Positions 8,118 through 15,616 of a DNA stretch of 31,314 nucleotides are shown in pieces (within the stretch, counting starts at the first letter, position 1; each line of letters opens with the position of its first letter). The translations under genes and the position numbers were made by a program. Under the pieces are notes generated by a model. It ran no database searches. It saw only the letters and a list, made by a program, of their open reading frames with translations, and was not told the DNA's origin. The stretch spans positions 1 through 31,314 of the forward strand of contig CAZVPD010000020.1 of NCBI GenBank assembly GCA_964628455.1, in the 5' to 3' direction. The DNA comes from JAQVWU01 sp964628455. GTDB lineage: Bacteria > Bacillota > Clostridia > Oscillospirales > CAG-272.

Positions 8118-8138
8118 AATACCTCCTGAAATAGCAAT

Positions 8139-8166
8139 AGCCCGACAGCCGGTTAGCTGCTGGGCT
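8139..8166. repeat. Hairpin upstream of the TnpW-like gene
   Basis: AGCCCGACAGC-CGGTTA-GCTGCTGGGCT forms an 11-bp stem with two central mismatches. It lies about 20 nt upstream of the ATG at 8117 on the minus strand, between any promoter and the AGGAGG. It is probably part of the mobile element's leader, either a weak terminator or a structured 5' UTR. Confidence 0.5.
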
Positions 8167-8264
8167 TCATTATGAAAATGAAAGTTATTGTAGAGAAATT
8201 CGTATTGAAATACTTTCAGATGAGAGATCAATACCTAAGCTTTCAAAAATCATAGAATAGCGTA

Positions 8265-8494
8265 AAATACGAGAATCGAGAGCTACGATATAAAAACGAT
8301 GAATGTCGCGAAAACTTAAACTACCTCAAAAAGAAAACAGCAATTAAAGGCTCTTGCGTAAGGTTTTCGGAGATGATAATATCGACGATTTGATCAAACA
8401 GGCAAAAGAATTACAATATTCTAAACAGCGTAAGAGACGCATTAGAAAAGACAGCAGGCAGAAATCCTTGCCGCTACTTTCAAAGGAAATTTAA
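8265..8494 (+). pseudogene. Broken charged-helix gene fragment (possible relaxase tail)
   Basis: Two consecutive frames look coding. The first starts KYENRELRYKNDECRENLNY and ends in a stop near 8387. The second begins DDNIDDLIKQAKELQYSKQR and stops at 8494. Both are Lys/Arg/Glu-rich and helical, as in the C-terminal coiled region of mobilisation relaxases of these elements. A single-base shift near 8370 would join them. There is no start codon with a ribosome binding site. I read this as the decayed end of a mobile-element gene; the family is uncertain. Confidence 0.35.
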
Positions 8495-8549
8495 TGGATA
8501 ATACATGATATCATCTCAACAACACAATAAATAACAGTTTGCAAATATA

Positions 8550-8578
8550 TTGAAATTGGTTAATATTCGTGATATAAT
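8550..8578 (+). promoter_or_regulatory. Promoter of the two-gene nuclease operon
   Basis: TTGAAA (8550-8555), a 17-bp spacer and TATAAT (8573-8578) lie 55 nt upstream of the first ATG. The ribosome binding site GGAGGAAAT at about 8620-8628 decides the start at 8634. Confidence 0.75.
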
Positions 8579-8633
8579 AATCGATAGCATAGTTGATGTC
8601 GTTATATTTATAGTATTACGGAGGAAATAGTTT

Positions 8634-10637
8634 ATGTCTGCTGTTTCAATCACTCAATATCCAAAACGAGAAGAATGGAACAAAAAAATAAATTCCACAC
8701 CAAGCATTCCTGGCGGTAAAGACAAGGTCATTCAAAATTTGAAAAAATTATTGTTATATATACAAAATGATGAACCAATGGATCAAATCCCCGATTTAGA
8801 CGAGAGCAGTAGTAAAAGCACATTACAAGATTTATGTATTCATCAGCTTAGCCCAATGAGCTTTGTTAGAAGATCAACTAACGGGAAATGGGTATTGACG
8901 GATGAAGCGAAACTCTGGCTTGACTCACAAGATAATATATATCTTGCTGCATTCTTTTGTGTGAATGTCAAGTTTTTTGCAGAAATACTTTTCTATCTTG
9001 ACTCCCCTAAAACATCACGAGAATTATTTAACATTGCCGTGAACGAATATGATTTAGCATGGAAAATTCCGACAACAATTAATAATCGTTTGGTTTGGTT
9101 AAGACAATTTGGACTAATTGAGTTTCAAGAATTTTCTTTATTATATAGCATCACAGAAGCTGGGAAAGCTTTCTTAAAAACTGTTAATCCCCTTATGCCT
9201 GAAGATATCAGACACGGCGAAGACGATACTATATCAGAAAATAGCATCGAAATAAATGATTCTTTTATTACATTCTATCAGGAAAATAAGCATTCTGTGA
9301 GAAAGATGGGGCTTGGTTATATTCCAGGTAAAACGGAGGAATTAAGTCATACTTTATCTTCTTTTATTTCACACATATCCAATCATCAAAGCATAGAGGA
9401 TATAAACGAGTTTACACTTAAAGAGTATAAAATTAAAGACTCATCAACTAGAAGTGCTTTGAATACAATTTCCTCATTGGGACTGATTGAAAGAAAAACA
9501 AACACTACCTACGTTATTACAGATTTAGGTTATTCTTGGCTTGAAAACCGAGATATTTTTTTTCTACTTCCGTCATTTCAAATTAGGTATTTATTTTTCT
9601 TTGAAATGCTATTGGAATTAAAATATAACAATTTATCCGGAAAAGAACTTGCAACGCTTGCTAAGATTTCTTACGGCTTTGACAAAGATAATACCTTTGA
9701 AATCTATAATCGTATTGCCATCCTTAAGCAAGCAAAATTAATTATGAATAGTTCCGCTGAGAAATTCACCTTAACGCACAGAGGAATACTGTTTCTGAAC
9801 ACCTACGGAGACTTGTTTAATCTTAAAAAATATAATGAATCAAATACTAAAAAAGCTAAAACGGATAATGTAGATATAATCTCTGAATTAAGAATGGCTT
9901 CGAAAGATTCCTTTAATCCAAACAGATTTGAAAAAGTAGTGAGAGATTTTTTTGGACGAATTGGTTTTGATGCAACTTGGCTTGGCGGTGCTGGGCAAAC
10001 TGATGTATTACTAAAGACAACAGGTTCTCCAATAGACTCGTTTTTGGTCACGGTTGATGCTAAATCAACAGCTTCAAACACGGTTACAGATGGACTTGTT
10101 GACTTTGATACATTGGAGGAGCATCGAAAAAAGCATGGGTCAGACTATATTGCCGTAGTTGGCAGAAATTTTAATGATAGACTAATAAAGAGAGCAATAG
10201 AACATGGAGTAGTGCTTTTTGATGTTGATACCCTTGAAAATTTATTGGCGTTACATCAAAGAGCACCGCAAAAGATTTCAACTTATAGAAAATTGTTTAG
10301 TCAGTCCGGTAAAGCACAATTATCAATACTTGATACCGATATAGATAGAATGGAAAACACTGGTTCATTGATGATTGCAATAATGCGTCGCCTAATTGAG
10401 GAGTGTTCTGATCCAATAACAAAAGGGCAATTATCTGTTCGAGACTTGTATATGTCTCTACGTAATAATCTTGAGTTATCCTCAGCTCCCAATATAGAAG
10501 ATATTGAAATGTCACTTAGTTTTCTATCTTCAGCTATAATCGGATGCGTAGTTAGAGAAAAAGACTATTATTATGCAACTGGTTCACTTGCAGATATGGC
10601 ACAAATATTGGGATTTTTAAAAGAAAAGTGCAAATAG
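8634..10637 (+). CDS. FokI-like restriction endonuclease with winged-helix N-terminal region, 667 aa
   Basis: Predicted DNA endonuclease. Residues about 430-545 resemble the FokI cleavage domain: a helix with RFEKVVRDFFGRIGFD, then LGG, then TDVLLKTTGSPIDSFLVTVD followed by AK. The GSPID string and the Asp457...Asp475-x-Lys477 spacing closely match FokI (D450, D467, K469), so the PD-(D/E)XK centre looks intact. The first about 400 residues contain several winged-helix-like units, each ending in a LxITxxGxxxL-type segment (WVLTDEAKLWL, YSITEAGKAFL, YVITDLGYSWL, FTLTHRGILFL), as in the FokI recognition half. About 110 further residues follow the nuclease domain. No DNA methyltransferase lies in the window, which is odd for a FokI-type enzyme. 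It is cotranscribed with the next gene (56-nt gap). Base composition is far more AT-rich than the chromosomal neighbours, so it was probably acquired horizontally. Confidence 0.85.
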   Translation: MSAVSITQYPKREEWNKKINSTPSIPGGKDKVIQNLKKLLLYIQNDEPMDQIPDLDESSSKSTLQDLCIHQLSPMSFVRRSTNGKWVLTDEAKLWLDSQDNIYLAAFFCVNVKFFAEILFYLDSPKTSRELFNIAVNEYDLAWKIPTTINNRLVWLRQFGLIEFQEFSLLYSITEAGKAFLKTVNPLMPEDIRHGEDDTISENSIEINDSFITFYQENKHSVRKMGLGYIPGKTEELSHTLSSFISHISNHQSIEDINEFTLKEYKIKDSSTRSALNTISSLGLIERKTNTTYVITDLGYSWLENRDIFFLLPSFQIRYLFFFEMLLELKYNNLSGKELATLAKISYGFDKDNTFEIYNRIAILKQAKLIMNSSAEKFTLTHRGILFLNTYGDLFNLKKYNESNTKKAKTDNVDIISELRMASKDSFNPNRFEKVVRDFFGRIGFDATWLGGAGQTDVLLKTTGSPIDSFLVTVDAKSTASNTVTDGLVDFDTLEEHRKKHGSDYIAVVGRNFNDRLIKRAIEHGVVLFDVDTLENLLALHQRAPQKISTYRKLFSQSGKAQLSILDTDIDRMENTGSLMIAIMRRLIEECSDPITKGQLSVRDLYMSLRNNLELSSAPNIEDIEMSLSFLSSAIIGCVVREKDYYYATGSLADMAQILGFLKEKCK

Positions 10638-10693
10638 CCATTATCATTTTCAATCAGATTATAATAAAACCAAACTAAAGAAAGAGGAGCATT

Positions 10694-12217
10694 ATGTGGT
10701 GGCCTTATGTTCTGGGCGGAATTGTTTTTTTTATTCTCTTCTTTATTATTAAAAATGCCGTTTGGAATAAACCGCATGATGAAATCAGCCGACTCAAAAG
10801 AGATCTTGAAAAGCTTCAGAAGCTTCATAAGGAAGAAATTTCTCACTTACAAACAAGGCTTCAAAACAGCAATTCACTTCATGTTCAAGAAAATGAATTT
10901 GCCGATATTGTCGTGTCTTCTTCCTGGAGAGAATTATCAGAACTCTGCAACGAGGAATACGCTTTTTTAGGAGTTCCCAAGGTTTATTCAACTTCTGTTT
11001 GGGAAAAAGATCGGATAACAGAACCTGTTAAACGTCGTTTTCGAGAAGCAATAGATGAGCAATATAAGTATCGATACTTGATTTATCTATACCCCGAATT
11101 AGCAAAGGTATTTGATGGGACGAATGTAAAATCTCCTATCTCAGGACAACCGAAATCTATCGCGGTTAGAAGTGAAAATCTGTTTGAAATCGTAAATCTC
11201 CTTAAAAACAACTCAAAGAAATCCGACGAGTTGATTTATTGGAAAAACAGAGTTGCTTTCCTTGAGGCATCGAAGAGCAACTTAACGGCAATACCATACA
11301 TGGCTGAAATAATGGCTGACTACGAAACATATGGCCTTGAACATCTCGCTAAGGAATTGGACTGGGGATATGAGATGAAACGCATGGATAAAGTCAAAGC
11401 AATTCGGGATATTCGTAAGGATGCTCAAGCTATCGTAGAAAAGAATAAAGAATCTCAATATCAGCTTGCGTATTTGCTTAATTTATTCCCGAACTTAGAA
11501 GATGTTATTGATGCGCAGTTTAGCCAATTACCAGTAATTGAAGTTAGCGAACTATCCGACTATGATTCTGTAATGGATTATTTGTCGAAAGAAGAGTACG
11601 CAACACTTAGCGAAACAAAAAGAAACCAACTTGCGCTGGATAGGTATAAAAATTCTCATAACCGGACAAAGTGGCAGATAGGAAGAGATTATGAATTGTA
11701 TATAGGTTACAAGTATTCCCAGAAGGATTATGATGTAGATTACTTTGGATCGTATATGGGGCTTGAAGACTTAGGACGAGATCTTATTGTTAAAAAGGGT
11801 GATGAGATACTAATTATTCAGTGTAAGTACTGGAGTTCCAAGAAGCAAATTCACGAAAACCATATTAATCAATTGTATGGAACTATGGTTAGTTATTGTA
11901 TTGAGCACAAAGTTGATAAATCCAGAGTAAAGGGGATATTGGTCACAAACATAGAACTATCGCCCATGGCTAAAAAGATGGCGTCATATCTTGGAGTTGA
12001 ATACGTCGAACAATATGAATCAGGCGATTATCCGTGTATTAAATGCAATATTGCCCATGGAGAATTCGGGGAAACAACAAAAATCTATCACCTGCCATTT
12101 GATCAGCAATATAACTCAACAAAGATAAAAAACAAAGGTGAGTTTTATACGATGACTGTTGCTGAAGCGGAGGCTGCTGGATTTAGAAGAGCATTTAAAT
12201 GGTTTGGCTTAAATTGA
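10694..12217 (+). CDS. Membrane-anchored Mrr-like endonuclease with Cys/Ada-like C-terminal module, 507 aa
   Basis: The order is one N-terminal transmembrane helix (about residues 4-22), a coiled coil (about 28-65), a long helical middle, a PD-(D/E)XK nuclease domain (about 330-440) and a C-terminal module. The nuclease part reads GRDYELYIGYKYSQKDYDVD, then LGRDLIVKKGDEILIIQCKY, giving Asp363 and Gln376-x-Lys378 as the likely centre with a Glu in the preceding helix, as in Mrr-type enzymes. The C-terminus has CIKC and then KIYHLPFDQQYN and AEAEAAGFRRAFKW. That last pattern is like the small Ada-type or nuclease-associated tails that carry IYH and a GYRRA end. The ribosome binding site AGAGGAG sits just before the ATG. 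It is second in the operon with the FokI-like gene. The N-terminal helix would tether the nuclease at the membrane, where injected DNA enters; that role is inference. Confidence 0.85.
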   Translation: MWWPYVLGGIVFFILFFIIKNAVWNKPHDEISRLKRDLEKLQKLHKEEISHLQTRLQNSNSLHVQENEFADIVVSSSWRELSELCNEEYAFLGVPKVYSTSVWEKDRITEPVKRRFREAIDEQYKYRYLIYLYPELAKVFDGTNVKSPISGQPKSIAVRSENLFEIVNLLKNNSKKSDELIYWKNRVAFLEASKSNLTAIPYMAEIMADYETYGLEHLAKELDWGYEMKRMDKVKAIRDIRKDAQAIVEKNKESQYQLAYLLNLFPNLEDVIDAQFSQLPVIEVSELSDYDSVMDYLSKEEYATLSETKRNQLALDRYKNSHNRTKWQIGRDYELYIGYKYSQKDYDVDYFGSYMGLEDLGRDLIVKKGDEILIIQCKYWSSKKQIHENHINQLYGTMVSYCIEHKVDKSRVKGILVTNIELSPMAKKMASYLGVEYVEQYESGDYPCIKCNIAHGEFGETTKIYHLPFDQQYNSTKIKNKGEFYTMTVAEAEAAGFRRAFKWFGLN

Positions 12218-12229
12218 ATCTGAAAGTAT

Positions 12230-12890
12230 ACCTTGTAGGGAGAGCAACGGAGTTGGGATTTTAATACCCATGTTTTTAAGGGCGCATCGTTCATAGTAAG
12301 CTGTGTTGTTGCGTCCTTGCTGCCCGCATCTGTTCTAAAACGCATATACCACATATTTCCGACATGGTAGACAATAACACGGCCTTCGAGATTCTGCCTC
12401 GCTTTGTCAAAAGTGCGGTCTGAGATTCTGCAGTACATAACCGCCTGCAGGATAATGTCGCGGGGTACTGCACTACCATTAGCCAGCATTCAAGAATCAA
12501 TTCTCAGCGGTCGTTGTTTTGGTTTCACTGCTGCCGCTCTTCCCGGTCAACAGCTCATCGGCGATAATATCGTATTCGCCGATCCACAGGAAACCGTTAT
12601 CATCGCCGCGAGTGAACGCCATCGGTTTACCCTCCAGCGCGAGTGAGGATTTATCGTGAATGATACATTCTCGTTCGGTTCTCTCTTCGCGCGACCGATC
12701 AACAGGACGTGTCTTGTGATTACAAGGAAGAACGGAGCCTAAGCCGCGATTCGCAAGCTGTGCTCCCGTCGCTTTGTTAAGATTTCCGATAAGGATTATC
12801 GTGCATCCGGTCTGGTCTGCAACATCCGAAAGACGCTTAATAACATATTTGTTCATACGAAGCGCAATCTCGTTGAATCCGCCCGGTACT
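12230..12890 (-). pseudogene. Broken AAA_25/RepA-like ATPase of a mobile element
   Basis: Two minus-strand frames belong together. The segment 12497-12856 reads RLSDVADQTGCTIILIGNLN and KATGAQLANRGLGS, which matches the Walker B/sensor part of AAA_25 (RepA-like) ATPases where the usual string is LIGHLNKA...YRGLGS. The segment 12218-12489 (frame shifted, separated by stops) reads PRDIILQAVMYCRISDRTFD and later GNMWYMRF, like the C-terminal winged helix of the same proteins, which usually ends in a QWYW string. The N-terminal Walker A half is missing: upstream of about 12890 the reading changes to an unrelated fragment. Together this is a truncated, frameshifted remnant of a replication or transfer gene of an integrated element. 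Confidence 0.65.
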
Positions 12891-12895
12891 TCTAG

Positions 12896-13018
12896 TTATT
12901 CAGCAAAGGAAGAATCGCTCATTTCTGAATTATACGCCATCAGCGTCAGACTGTCGATCGTATGCAGATTCTTATTCTGAACATCTATCCAATCACTGCC
13001 GGGGGCGGCAATCCACTC
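12896..13018 (-). pseudogene. Fragment of an unrecognised mobile-element protein
   Basis: The minus-strand frame reads EWIAAPGSDWIDVQNKNLHT and then IDSLTLMAYNSEMSDSSFAE before a stop at 12895-12897. It has no start codon and is bounded on both sides by other broken genes. The style resembles large conjugative-element proteins of Clostridia, but I cannot name the family. Confidence 0.35.
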
Positions 13019-13023
13019 GGAGG

Positions 13024-13470
13024 GTAGATGAGGATTCGGAGGATGAGAACTCCGAGCTGTATAATCAAGATTCTTTGGAAAAAGAATATATCATTGACTT
13101 GGTTGGTACCGGAGCAGACGGTAAGGCAGTAAATCATGAAATGATATCGGAAGGGGAGACTGTAAAATTGATCCGGGAAAGAGATAATCCGTATGATTCA
13201 AATGCAATAGGCGTTATTACCGTAAAAAATAAATCTCTGGGTTATCTTCCGGCCTATCTGGCGGCAAAACTTGCACCTGTTTTAGAGGCCGGGAAAATAC
13301 ATACAAATGTAACTGTTGTTTCTTCAACACCACTATCAATGCGCGGACCGAAAGCAAAAAACCGCTCATGATTGTCAGAATAGAAATATCAGACCGCTAA
13401 GTGAAAATGTCATCATTCCCAAAGGAGTTGAAGCTATTGCCGACTATCTGTTTATTCGGTCTGGGTGGTA
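13024..13470 (+). pseudogene. HIRAN-domain protein, broken at both ends
   Basis: The frame 13075-13371 (98 codons from a TTG) carries a HIRAN domain: YIIDLVGTGADGKAVNHEMI, then a GETVKLIRERDNPYDSNAIG segment and LGYLPAYLAAKLAPVL. HIRAN domains bind DNA ends or stalled forks and occur in mobile-element proteins. The same frame is open upstream to about 13024 (VDEDSEDENSELYNQD) without a start. After 13371 the protein seems to continue in other frames: MIVRIEISDR from 13368, then ENVIIPKGVEAIADYLF up to about 13450. The first break lies at a run of six A (GCAAAAAACC), suggesting slippage. I read this as a decayed gene; the 98-codon core might still be translated. Confidence 0.6.
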
Positions 13471-13491
13471 CTTATCGGCCGGACCGGTTTT

Positions 13492-14493
13492 TTAAATAAA
13501 CTCCGCGAAGACGGGCCAGGCGAGGTCGGCGTAGAAGCGGTGGCCTGCGGGGCCGGCAACCAGCCGGCAGTTGTCGGGGGCGCCGGCGGCGGCATAGATC
13601 GCCTGCACTTTTTCGAATCCGGCCCTGACGTGTCCGATCGGGAAGATGCTGTCCTGTTCGCCGGCGACGACGATGAGCGGGCGGGGAGCGATCATCAGCG
13701 CCTCGTCGGGCTGCTCCATCCATTTGAGGATGCCCGGGATGTAGTTGCAGACGCAGTGGTGGATGGACATGATGGAGCCTTCGAACGTGCAGAAGGCGCA
13801 GGAGGGCATCGCAACTTTGATGCGCTTTTCAAGGCAGGCGGCGTGGTAGGTCGTCGTTCCGCCGCCGGAGTTGCCCGTCAGGCCGATGCGGCTTAAATCG
13901 AGCATATCGAAGTCCGCAAGGGCGTCGATCAGGCGGGAGACGTCCGAGATGCGCTCGCCGACGGCCGTGCGCCCGAGCTCGAAGGCCTGCATGACGATGT
14001 GCTGACAGCCTGCTTTTTCGGCGATCGTCGATTTCAGCTCTCCGAATCCGCGCTGCTCCATCGCGACGGCGGCGTATCCCCTTGCGACTGCCTGTATCGC
14101 GAAGTCGCGGTCGCCTCCCGAGATCGTCTCATCGTCGCCCGGGTACTTCGGTCGTCCGAGCGAAATGTGCATGCCCGTGGAATGCCCCTGCAGGCAGATG
14201 ACGACGGGCAGGCTGCCGGAAGGATTTTTCGGCAGCAGCAGGTGCGCGGGAACAAAGAAGCCGGGTTCGCTTTCAAACCGGAAGCGGATCTCGTCGAAGC
14301 GCGGGTCGTCTTTATTGATAAAATCGATCACGGGCTTCGGGTCGGTCTCTTTTTCGGGCGGGGCGGCAAGTTCGAAAAACTTCTCTTCGGCCGCGGCCCT
14401 CTGCGCCGCTATGTCCTTCTCCGGGTCAAAGGCGAGGGGAAGGGTCCGCTTTTTGAGTATTTCAAGATGAAGGTCCGATGTCGAAAGGCTCAT
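13492..14493 (-). CDS. Alpha/beta-hydrolase, acetyl-xylan-esterase/dienelactone-hydrolase-like, 333 aa
   Basis: A complete catalytic triad is visible: Ser209 in GLTGNSGGG (nucleophile elbow), Asp281 in VVAGEQDSIFP and His318 in GPAGHRFY. The oxyanion-side segment PVVICLQGHSTG is also present. This matches the large-esterase branch of the alpha/beta-hydrolases that deacetylates plant polysaccharides or hydrolyses related esters. No signal peptide is seen, so it is probably cytoplasmic and acts on imported oligosaccharides. The start at 14493 is chosen because AGAGGAGAACAGCC precedes it; the longer frame to 14694 runs through the promoter region. It diverges from the phosphodiesterase operon. 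The exact substrate is unknown. Confidence 0.85.
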   Translation of the reverse strand: MSLSTSDLHLEILKKRTLPLAFDPEKDIAAQRAAAEEKFFELAAPPEKETDPKPVIDFINKDDPRFDEIRFRFESEPGFFVPAHLLLPKNPSGSLPVVICLQGHSTGMHISLGRPKYPGDDETISGGDRDFAIQAVARGYAAVAMEQRGFGELKSTIAEKAGCQHIVMQAFELGRTAVGERISDVSRLIDALADFDMLDLSRIGLTGNSGGGTTTYHAACLEKRIKVAMPSCAFCTFEGSIMSIHHCVCNYIPGILKWMEQPDEALMIAPRPLIVVAGEQDSIFPIGHVRAGFEKVQAIYAAAGAPDNCRLVAGPAGHRFYADLAWPVFAEFI

Positions 14494-14521
14494 GGCTGTT
14501 CTCCTCTGTTTTTTTATTTTT

Positions 14522-14550
14522 ATTATAGCACCGCGCGCGGCCGAATGCAA
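14522..14550 (-). promoter_or_regulatory. Promoter of the esterase gene
   Basis: On the minus strand there is TTGCAT (14550-14545), a 17-bp spacer and TATAAT (14527-14522), 29 nt before the ATG at 14493. Confidence 0.7.
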
Positions 14551-14591
14551 CGCAAAAGCAAAAAAACGCCGTTTTTCCGTCCGGCGGCCGA

Positions 14592-14620
14592 TTGACAGAG
14601 AGGCTGTTTTGTGGTATATT
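14592..14620 (+). promoter_or_regulatory. Promoter of the phosphodiesterase operon
   Basis: Perfect TTGACA (14592-14597), a 17-bp spacer and TATATT (14615-14620), 61 nt upstream of the ATG at 14682. It diverges from the esterase promoter with 41 bp between the two -35 boxes. Confidence 0.75.
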
Positions 14621-14681
14621 GGCAATGCCGCAGAAAACGGCGGCAGGATATTTCTATTGTTCCGAAAGGGTTTACAGGTAT

Positions 14682-15579
14682 GAGATACAGTCATNNNNNN
14701 NNNNNNNNNGCCGGCGGGTTTTTCAAGGATGCGGAGACCCCGAACTTCGACCGGATCTTCGGCGGCGGCGCGGTGACCTACCGCGCGCTGGCATCAAACC
14801 CCACCATCAGCGCCGAATGCTGGGGCTCGATGCTCACGGGGGTCGGTCCCGGGGTTCACAAACTGACCAACGGCATCGTTTCGTCGGCGCCCTATCCCCA
14901 CGACAGCGAACATCCCACGCTCTTCCGCCGCATCCGCGAAGTGATGCCGGACGCCCGGCTCGGATCTTTCTGCGAATGGGATCCGATCACCTTCGGCATC
15001 GTCGAGAACAACATCGGCGTGACGCACGATACGGACTGCGACGAACTGCTCGTCCCCCGCATCGCGGAATACATCGCAGCCGAAAAGCCGGTGTTTCTGT
15101 TTGTTCAGATGGACAGCGTCGACGGCGCGGGACACGGCCACGGCTACGGTTCGCCCGAACACCTGCGGCAGATCGGTACGGCCGACAGGCTGATCGGCGG
15201 GCTTTACGCCGCCGCGGACCGGGCCGGCATGATCGGGGACACGCTCTTCTGCGTCATAGCCGACCACGGCGGAACGCCCTTCGACGGCAAAGGGGCGGGA
15301 CACGGGGGCTGGACAGACGCCGAGAAATACGTGACCTTCGCCGCTGCGGGAAAGACGGTCCGGCGCGGCGGGATCGGGCGGATGAACGTGCGCGACCTCG
15401 CGGCGGTCGTGCTGTACGCCCTCGGCATCCCGGCGCCGGAATTCGGCGAGGGCGGCTGGACGTCGCAGATCCCGGAAAATCTTTTCGAAGACGGCGAACT
15501 GTCCGTCTACAGGGAGCTGCCGGAGGATGCCGGAGCCCCGCTCGTTTCGAAAACACCCCGCACGTCGGAGCCGGTCTGA
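14682..15579 (+). CDS. Alkaline-phosphatase-superfamily phosphodiesterase/hydrolase, interrupted by 15 N
   Basis: The protein has the metal-ligand pattern of type I phosphodiesterase/nucleotide pyrophosphatase enzymes: NPTISAECWGSML near the nucleophile site, FVQMDSVDGAGHGHG (Asp and His ligands), VIADHGG (Asp-His) and GHGGW (His). An unresolved run of 15 N at 14695-14709 starts five codons in. It covers where the first metal Asp-Gly of this family normally lies, so that ligand cannot be checked. The frame is preserved across the gap. There is no signal peptide. It is followed 37 nt later by the large glycosidase-like gene, suggesting they act on one substrate, perhaps a phosphorylated or sulfated glycan. 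The substrate is not deducible; sulfatase and phosphopentomutase-like relatives share this fold. Confidence 0.8.
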
Positions 15580-15616
15580 CCGGCCGCGGAACATCCATGA
15601 CAAGAAGGAGTAGGAT

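Noticed and set aside
8634..12217. The nuclease operon as a classical restriction-modification system
   Set aside because: Neither protein shows methyltransferase motifs, and no other gene in the window does.
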